A stretch of 9,776 bases of DNA, from NCBI GenBank assembly GCA_030636485.1, contig DAOVWV010000032.1:1-9776 (forward strand), in the 5' to 3' direction. The stretch's first letter is position 1. Each line of letters starts with the position of its first letter. The position numbers and the translations under genes were made by a program. Under the pieces are notes generated by a model that saw only the letters and a program-made list of their open reading frames with translations, was not told where the DNA came from and did no database searches. The stretch is from Methyloprofundus sp. GTDB lineage: Bacteria; Pseudomonadota; Gammaproteobacteria; Methylococcales; Methylomonadaceae. This document shows positions 4,826-9,776 of the stretch, piece after piece.

Positions 4826-6577
4826 ATGTTGAAACCGAAAAAAAAACACAGGCAAAAAAAAACAGACGATTTTTCGGGTAGAAGAAAGCTGGTATTTTTC
4901 TTAATGGTGAGCGCGTTGCTGGTATTAATTGCTAAAGCGGTGCAACTGCAAACTCTGGACACACAGTTTTTACAACAACAGGCCCGTAGCCGATATGTTG
5001 GGATAGTTAAGATACCGGCCTATAGAGGTCGAATTTTGGATCGTAACGGGGAAAGCCTTGCCGTCAGCGCTCCAGTGGAAACAATTACGGTTAACCCTCA
5101 ATACTGTAAAGTTAAAGCGGCGGAAAAGCCCAAGCAGGCTTGTCAGGAATTGAGTGATAAAAAACTAAAAAAAGTGGCTAAGTTGTTAAATGTTTCCTTT
5201 GCTAAACTGGAAAAAGCATTTGACCCCGCTAGCAAGAAGCAGTTTGTTTATATAAAAAGGCGAATTGCCCCGCTGCTGGCGGAAAAGATTAAAGCCTTGG
5301 GACTGCCTGGCGTTGAGTTTATCAGGGAGTTTAAGCGATTTTACCCCAGAGGTGAAGAAGCCTCACATTTACTGGGCTTTACCAATATAGATGACCAAGG
5401 GCAGGAAGGTCTGGAATTAATGTATAACGATACTCTGCAAGGCATAGCAGGTAGTAAGCGTGTTATTCGTGATGGTGCTAGGCGGGTGATTGAAGATATA
5501 GATTTAGAGAGCATTAAACAGCCAGAAAATGGCCAGGATTTGCTATTGAGTATTGATGAGCGGCTGCAATATCTTGCGTATAGAGAATTAAAGTCGGGGG
5601 TTATCAGACATAAGGCAAAGGCAGCATCATTAGTGATATTAGAGGCAGAAACAGGAAATATTCTGGCCGTTGTTAACCAGCCTTCTTTCAACCCAAATTC
5701 ACGCAAGAGCTTAAGGACATCGCACTACCGTAATAGAGCGATTACTGATGTGTTTGAACCAGGTTCTACACTCAAACCTTTAGTTGTTGCTACCGCGTTA
5801 GAGGGCGGATTTGTTAAAGAGAACCAGTTATTCACGACGCAGCCCATTAAAATAAAAGGAAAATGGGTGAGAGATGGACATGACTACGGCACTTTAAACT
5901 TAAGCAATGTTTTAAAAAAATCCAGTAATGTGGCTGCGAGTAAAATTGCCTTATCTATGCCAGCAGAAGATTTTTGGCATTTTTATGATTCAGTGGGCTT
6001 TGGTCGCTCAGCTGCGGTTGGTTTTCCAGGCGAAGCCAGCGGGGTTCTCCCAGAATTTTTTGGCTGGAGTAAATTTGAGCAGGCAACACTCTCATTTGGC
6101 TACCACATTTCTATGTCAGCCTTGCAGTTGGCAAGAGCTTATACGGTGCTGGCCGATGATGGGATATTGCACTCGGTGAGCTTGCTGCAACGTGAAAAGG
6201 ATGATTATGCGACCCGTGTTTTGTCCGCTGCCACGGCAATAAAAGTGCGCACTATGATTGAGCAGGTGGTCAAAAAAGATGGCACGGCCTATAAGGCGAA
6301 AGTAAGTGGCTATCGAGTGGCCGGTAAAACGGGAACCGTTAAAAAAGCGGGGGTCGGTGGCTATGGCCGTGATTATCTGTCGGTATTCGTAGGCATGGCA
6401 CCTGCAAGCGACCCGAAGTTGATTATTGCAGTGATGGTGGATTCCCCGCAGGCAGGAAAATATTACGGTGGCTTGGTTGCAGCGCCTATTTTTTCCAAAG
6501 TGATGGGTGGCGCTTTACGTATTCTCCAGATTGCACCGGATGAAGAGCAAAGCATGGCTGTGTTATTAACAAAATAG
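4826..6577 (+). CDS. ftsI: Septal peptidoglycan transpeptidase FtsI (PBP3)
   Basis: FtsI is the class B penicillin-binding protein that crosslinks septal peptidoglycan together with FtsW. At 583 residues it is close to E. coli PBP3 (588). It has a very basic cytoplasmic tail (1-22), a membrane helix at about 22-40, the dimerisation/pedestal domain opening with RGRILDRNGESLAVS (67-81), and the transpeptidase domain. The three active-site motifs are intact: STLK (314-317, nucleophile Ser314), SSN (366-368) and KTGT (501-504). ATG 4826 follows the ftsL stop by 2 bases and lacks an obvious Shine-Dalgarno sequence, so translation is probably coupled to ftsL. The first codons contain two A9 tracts (4838-4846 and 4854-4862). 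This is the target of division-specific beta-lactams such as aztreonam in related species. Confidence 0.97.
   Translation: MLKPKKKHRQKKTDDFSGRRKLVFFLMVSALLVLIAKAVQLQTLDTQFLQQQARSRYVGIVKIPAYRGRILDRNGESLAVSAPVETITVNPQYCKVKAAEKPKQACQELSDKKLKKVAKLLNVSFAKLEKAFDPASKKQFVYIKRRIAPLLAEKIKALGLPGVEFIREFKRFYPRGEEASHLLGFTNIDDQGQEGLELMYNDTLQGIAGSKRVIRDGARRVIEDIDLESIKQPENGQDLLLSIDERLQYLAYRELKSGVIRHKAKAASLVILEAETGNILAVVNQPSFNPNSRKSLRTSHYRNRAITDVFEPGSTLKPLVVATALEGGFVKENQLFTTQPIKIKGKWVRDGHDYGTLNLSNVLKKSSNVAASKIALSMPAEDFWHFYDSVGFGRSAAVGFPGEASGVLPEFFGWSKFEQATLSFGYHISMSALQLARAYTVLADDGILHSVSLLQREKDDYATRVLSAATAIKVRTMIEQVVKKDGTAYKAKVSGYRVAGKTGTVKKAGVGGYGRDYLSVFVGMAPASDPKLIIAVMVDSPQAGKYYGGLVAAPIFSKVMGGALRILQIAPDEEQSMAVLLTK
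4838..4862 (+). repeat. Two A9 homopolymer tracts in the ftsI start
   Basis: Nine consecutive A occur at 4838-4846 and again at 4854-4862, 7 bases apart, within codons 5-13 of ftsI. They encode the lysines of the cytoplasmic tail. A runs of this length are known sites of RNA polymerase slippage and of indel mutation. Whether that happens here is unknown. Confidence 0.9.
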
Positions 6578-6581
6578 CGAT

Positions 6582-8042
6582 ATGTGGTTAACAGAATTAT
6601 TATTGGGCTTTAGCACTGTTGAGGTAGATGCAGAGTTTAGCCATATTGCCTTGGATAGCCGTGAGATTAAATCAGGCAGTGTGTTTTTTGCACTTGCCGG
6701 TAGCCAGCAGCATGGTTTGCAATTTGCTGAGCAAGTGAAACGACAAGGTGCGCTTGCAATTGTCTATGACCCTGCCAGACAGGGAGTACAATTGGCTAAT
6801 GAGATAGAGGATGTACCGCTGTTTGCAATTGAAAACCTGGCTGACAAACTGGGCGAGATGGCGGCGCGGTTTTATGCAAACCCATCCGAGCATTTGAATG
6901 TTATTGGCATTACCGGAACTAATGGTAAAACATCATGTAGCCAGTTTTTAGCTCAAGTGATGAATGCAGCTGCGGTGATTGGCACTTTAGGCTGGGGTAG
7001 TCCGGATAATTTGCAAAAAACCCTGAATACCACACCAGATGCATTGGTACTACAAAAAATATTAGCTGGATTTGTGGACGGTGACATAAAAAATGTAGCG
7101 CTGGAAGTATCGTCACACGGGCTGGTACAGGGGCGTGTCAATGGCATTAGATTCCGGGGGGCTGTATTTAACAACCTAAGCCAGGATCACTTGGACTACC
7201 ACAGCAATATGGAAGCCTATTTTCAAAGTAAGGTGGGTTTAATGCAGTGGCCTGGGCTGAAATTTGCGGTGGTCAACCTGGATGATGCTTATGCCGAGCG
7301 TGTGTTGACTGCAATACCCAATAGTGTCAGGGTGCTGACTTATAGTCTGCAAGGCAAAAAACAGGCTTATGCCGACAGTGTGAATGCTGAAAATATTCAA
7401 TATGGCATGACGGGTATAACGTGTGATGTGTTCTGGCAAGAGCAGCAGGCTCGATTGCAAGTGAGTTTATTAGGTGATTTTAATTTACAAAATATTTTGG
7501 CTGTATTAGCGGTTATGTTAGCGATGGGTAAGTCATTAGTGGCGTGTGTACATGCCTTACGCTCTGTAAAAGCCGTTGTTGGGCGGATGGAATGTTTTCA
7601 GGGGGCGACAGATAAGCCTTTGGTGGTGGTTGACTACGCACATACCCCAGATGCATTAAGCAAAGCACTCACCACATTAAGAAAGCATTGTGATAACAAG
7701 TTAAGCGTGGTTTTTGGCTGTGGTGGTGACAGAGACAAGAGTAAACGCAAGATCATGGGAAAAATTGCCGGTGAATTAGCCGACACTGTTATTGTGACCG
7801 ATGATAATCCCCGCTTCGAAGAAGCACAGGCGATTATTGATGAGATTATTGTAGATATTAAAACGACTGGACTAAGTGTTATTAATGATAGAAGAAATGC
7901 GATTAAACAAGCCATTATGAACAGCTCAGCATTGGATATTGTTTTAATCGCTGGTAAAGGGCATGAAGATTATCAAGAGATAAAAGGCTTGCGACAGCCT
8001 TTTAGTGATCGTGAAATCGTGCAGACGGTATTGGCATCATGA
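6582..8042 (+). CDS. murE: UDP-MurNAc-L-Ala-D-Glu:meso-diaminopimelate ligase MurE
   Basis: MurE is the cytoplasmic Mur ligase that adds the third residue of the peptidoglycan stem peptide at the cost of ATP. At 486 residues it is near the family length (about 495). The N-terminal UDP-binding domain includes the DSR motif (25-27). The ATPase P-loop GTNGKT is at 112-117, and EVSSHGL at 175-181 and HLDYH at 203-207 follow. Lys217 in FQSKVGL is the expected carbamylated lysine. VVDYAHTPDAL (349-359), FGCGGDRDKSKR and GKGHEDYQ (458-465) are all present. DNPR at 408-411 is the signature of enzymes specific for meso-diaminopimelate. ATG 6582 lies 4 bases after ftsI, and the end overlaps murF by 4 bases, so translation is coupled in both directions. 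Confidence 0.97.
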   Translation: MWLTELLLGFSTVEVDAEFSHIALDSREIKSGSVFFALAGSQQHGLQFAEQVKRQGALAIVYDPARQGVQLANEIEDVPLFAIENLADKLGEMAARFYANPSEHLNVIGITGTNGKTSCSQFLAQVMNAAAVIGTLGWGSPDNLQKTLNTTPDALVLQKILAGFVDGDIKNVALEVSSHGLVQGRVNGIRFRGAVFNNLSQDHLDYHSNMEAYFQSKVGLMQWPGLKFAVVNLDDAYAERVLTAIPNSVRVLTYSLQGKKQAYADSVNAENIQYGMTGITCDVFWQEQQARLQVSLLGDFNLQNILAVLAVMLAMGKSLVACVHALRSVKAVVGRMECFQGATDKPLVVVDYAHTPDALSKALTTLRKHCDNKLSVVFGCGGDRDKSKRKIMGKIAGELADTVIVTDDNPRFEEAQAIIDEIIVDIKTTGLSVINDRRNAIKQAIMNSSALDIVLIAGKGHEDYQEIKGLRQPFSDREIVQTVLAS

Positions 8043-9400
8043 TTAGCATGACATTGGCGGAAATAGCAGCTTGCGTGCATGGCACCTTAATCGGGGCTGA
8101 TGAGATTGTGCAGGGGGTCAGTATAGACACCCGGGCTTTATCGAAGGGTGACTTATATATCGCGATTAGTGGTGAACAATTTGATGGTCATGATTTTATC
8201 AGCCAGGCTGAAAGCGTGGGCGCTGTTGCCGTTCTGGTAACAAAAAAAATGCCCACAAAGCTGGCACAGATTATTGTCGATGATGCCCGTATTGCCTTGG
8301 CTGAAATGGCAGGCGCGATAAGGGATAAAGTGCAGATTAAAGTCTGCGCCGTTACCGGCAGTAATGGTAAAACCACGGTAAAAGAGATGATTGCCGCTAT
8401 TTTAGCGGTTAAATATCGGCTGTTATTCACTCAGGGTAATCTTAATAATGATATTGGTGTGCCATTAACCTTATTGCAGCTCAATGAACAGCATCAGTTT
8501 GCCGTCATTGAAATGGGCGCTAATCATAGCGGTGAAATCGCTTATTCCTGTCACTATGCAAAGCCTGATGTCGCAGTTATCACCAATGTGGGAGCTGCGC
8601 ATATTGAAGGGTTTGGTAGTATAGAAGGTGTCGCACAGGCAAAAGCGGAAATCATTCAATCACTCTCTGATGAAGGTGTCGCTATCTTGAATGCTGATGA
8701 TGTTTTTTTTACTGAATGGCAAGCGCTTGCAGGTCAACGTCAGGTTATTTCATTTGCTGTAAACCAGCCAGCTGATGTCACTGCGGAAAATATAAGCACA
8801 CAGTTTGAAGGTTTGCAGTTTATCACCCAGTTTGAATTAGTTGCCGATGAAAACCGTGTGCCAATCAGCCTGGCACTGGCAGGTGAACATAATGTCTTAA
8901 ATGCTTTGGCAGCCAGTGCGGCCTGTTTTGCACTCGGAATTGATTGTGTGCAAATTAAACAAGGCTTAGAGCAAGTCAAGCCGGTCAATGGCCGTTTGCA
9001 ATTATTTGAATCCGCGGCAGGAACTAAGATTATTAATGATACTTATAATGCCAACCCGGCATCATTAGCGGTTGCACTGGAAGTATTGAAACATAGTGCC
9101 GAAGAGCGATGGCTTGCATTAGGTGCCTTTGGCGAGCTCGGTAGTGACAGTGCGCAATTGCATGCTGCGCTGGCAGAACAAATTAAACAGGCGGGAGTGA
9201 CGCGCCTTTTTGGGGTTGGAGAAATGGCTGCAAACACAGTGCAGGCATTTGGTGAAGGGGCGACTTTTTACCTCCAACAAGATGACTTGATTGCAACTAT
9301 ACAGCAGGCAATCACAACAGATATTGTACTTTTGGTGAAAGGATCAAGAGCACAGAAAATGGAAAGAGTGGTTAACGCTCTGACAAGCAAGGCGAGATAA
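8039..9400 (+). CDS. murF: UDP-MurNAc-tripeptide:D-Ala-D-Ala ligase MurF
   Basis: MurF completes UDP-MurNAc-pentapeptide by adding D-Ala-D-Ala. At 453 residues it matches E. coli MurF (452). Visible motifs are the N-terminal substrate-binding domain with DTR (30-32) and DGHDFISQA (49-57), the P-loop GSNGKT (107-112) followed by VKEM, TQGNLNNDIGVPLTLL (131-146), IEMGANHSGEIAY (157-169), HIEGFGS (188-194), INDTYNANPASL (332-343) and KGSRAQKME (434-442). The start ATG 8039 overlaps the murE stop as ATGA, and the opening MIS-TL matches E. coli. An internal ATG at 8048 is possible but less likely. The gap to mraY is 3 bases. Confidence 0.97.
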   Translation: MISMTLAEIAACVHGTLIGADEIVQGVSIDTRALSKGDLYIAISGEQFDGHDFISQAESVGAVAVLVTKKMPTKLAQIIVDDARIALAEMAGAIRDKVQIKVCAVTGSNGKTTVKEMIAAILAVKYRLLFTQGNLNNDIGVPLTLLQLNEQHQFAVIEMGANHSGEIAYSCHYAKPDVAVITNVGAAHIEGFGSIEGVAQAKAEIIQSLSDEGVAILNADDVFFTEWQALAGQRQVISFAVNQPADVTAENISTQFEGLQFITQFELVADENRVPISLALAGEHNVLNALAASAACFALGIDCVQIKQGLEQVKPVNGRLQLFESAAGTKIINDTYNANPASLAVALEVLKHSAEERWLALGAFGELGSDSAQLHAALAEQIKQAGVTRLFGVGEMAANTVQAFGEGATFYLQQDDLIATIQQAITTDIVLLVKGSRAQKMERVVNALTSKAR

Positions 9401-9403
9401 CAG

Positions 9404-9776
9404 ATGTTACTGTATTTATTTGATTATTTAGAACGATTTGAGTCAGGTTTCAATGTATTTCAATATTTAACATTACGCGCTATTTTAAGTGCTTTAACCG
9501 CTCTACTGATTTCTTTTTTAGTGGGGCCATGGATGATTCGCCGCTTAAGTAAAAAAAATATTGGCCAAAGTGTACGCCAGGATGGCCCGGAAAGGCATTA
9601 TGAGAAAGCTGGCACACCGACGATGGGCGGGACTTTGATTTTAGTAGGGATTGCGGTCGGTACTCTGCTTTGGGCGAACCTGACCAATAGTTATGTCTGG
9701 GTCGCTTTATTAGTCACACTGACGTATGGCATTGTTGGCTTTGTCGCTGATTATAAAAAGGTCATGCTAGGGAATA
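9404..9776 (+). CDS. mraY: Phospho-MurNAc-pentapeptide transferase MraY, N-terminal part (3' end outside window)
   Basis: MraY is the integral membrane enzyme that transfers phospho-MurNAc-pentapeptide to undecaprenyl phosphate, forming lipid I. The 124 codons present align without gaps to the first third of E. coli MraY. They include [14 protein letters not shown] (14-27), GPWMI (41-45), [20 protein letters not shown] (57-76) and GFVADYKKV (112-120). Membrane helices lie at about 23-41, 74-92 and 97-114. Residue 115 is Ala (GCT, 9746-9748), where E. coli has Asp115, the first Asp of the conserved active-site DD pair. Asp116 is kept. Everything else is well conserved, so this is either a real substitution or a base error. 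Start ATG 9404 is 3 bases after murF. Confidence 0.95.
   Translation, partial: MLLYLFDYLERFESGFNVFQYLTLRAILSALTALLISFLVGPWMIRRLSKKNIGQSVRQDGPERHYEKAGTPTMGGTLILVGIAVGTLLWANLTNSYVWVALLVTLTYGIVGFVADYKKVMLGN

Overview
The window is chromosomal DNA from a gammaproteobacterium. It is moderately AT-rich by eye. The evidence is the gene order rpoN-hpf-(rapZ)-mgtE, a short-form HPF, and a division/cell-wall (dcw) cluster in the order mraZ-rsmH-ftsL-ftsI-murE-murF-mraY. All intact genes are on the + strand. MurE carries the DNPR signature of the meso-diaminopimelate-adding enzyme, which fits a Gram-negative wall. The HvfA-type secreted peptide is common in aquatic gammaproteobacteria, but I cannot name a genus from the sequence alone.

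Region 1 (1-928) holds the last 61 codons of rpoN (sigma-54), then hpf with a clear intrinsic terminator. Next comes a short, start-less and P-loop-damaged remnant of rapZ. In related bacteria ptsN, rapZ and often ptsO lie between hpf and the following genes. Here ptsN is not visible and rapZ is reduced to about 45 codons, so the nitrogen-PTS/RapZ part of this locus has decayed.

Region 2 (929-2737) holds an mgtE magnesium channel gene that is full length but split by a one-base frameshift at an A6 run (1418-1423). It is followed by a small secreted cysteine-repeat protein with four EGKC motifs and the NPFAMTELSSGYM segment of HvfA-family RiPP metallophore precursors. A strong terminator closes this unit.

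Region 3 (2738-9776) is the dcw cluster. A good sigma-70 promoter (TTGACT-17-TATAGT) is followed at once by three GTGG direct repeats at exact 10-bp spacing, the layout of an MraZ operator. Next come mraZ (autoregulator), rsmH (16S rRNA m4C1402 methyltransferase), ftsL and ftsI (divisome and septal transpeptidase), murE and murF (UDP-MurNAc-pentapeptide synthesis), and the start of mraY (lipid I synthesis), which runs off the window. Genes from ftsL onward are separated by 2-4 bases or overlap. A terminator-like hairpin lies between rsmH and ftsL.

The main surprises are the rapZ fossil, the mgtE frameshift, an HvfA-type precursor with no modification enzymes beside it in this window, the terminator inside the dcw cluster, and an alanine at MraY position 115, where a conserved active-site aspartate is expected. 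Apart from the unusual gene combinations I see no wholly new system here.
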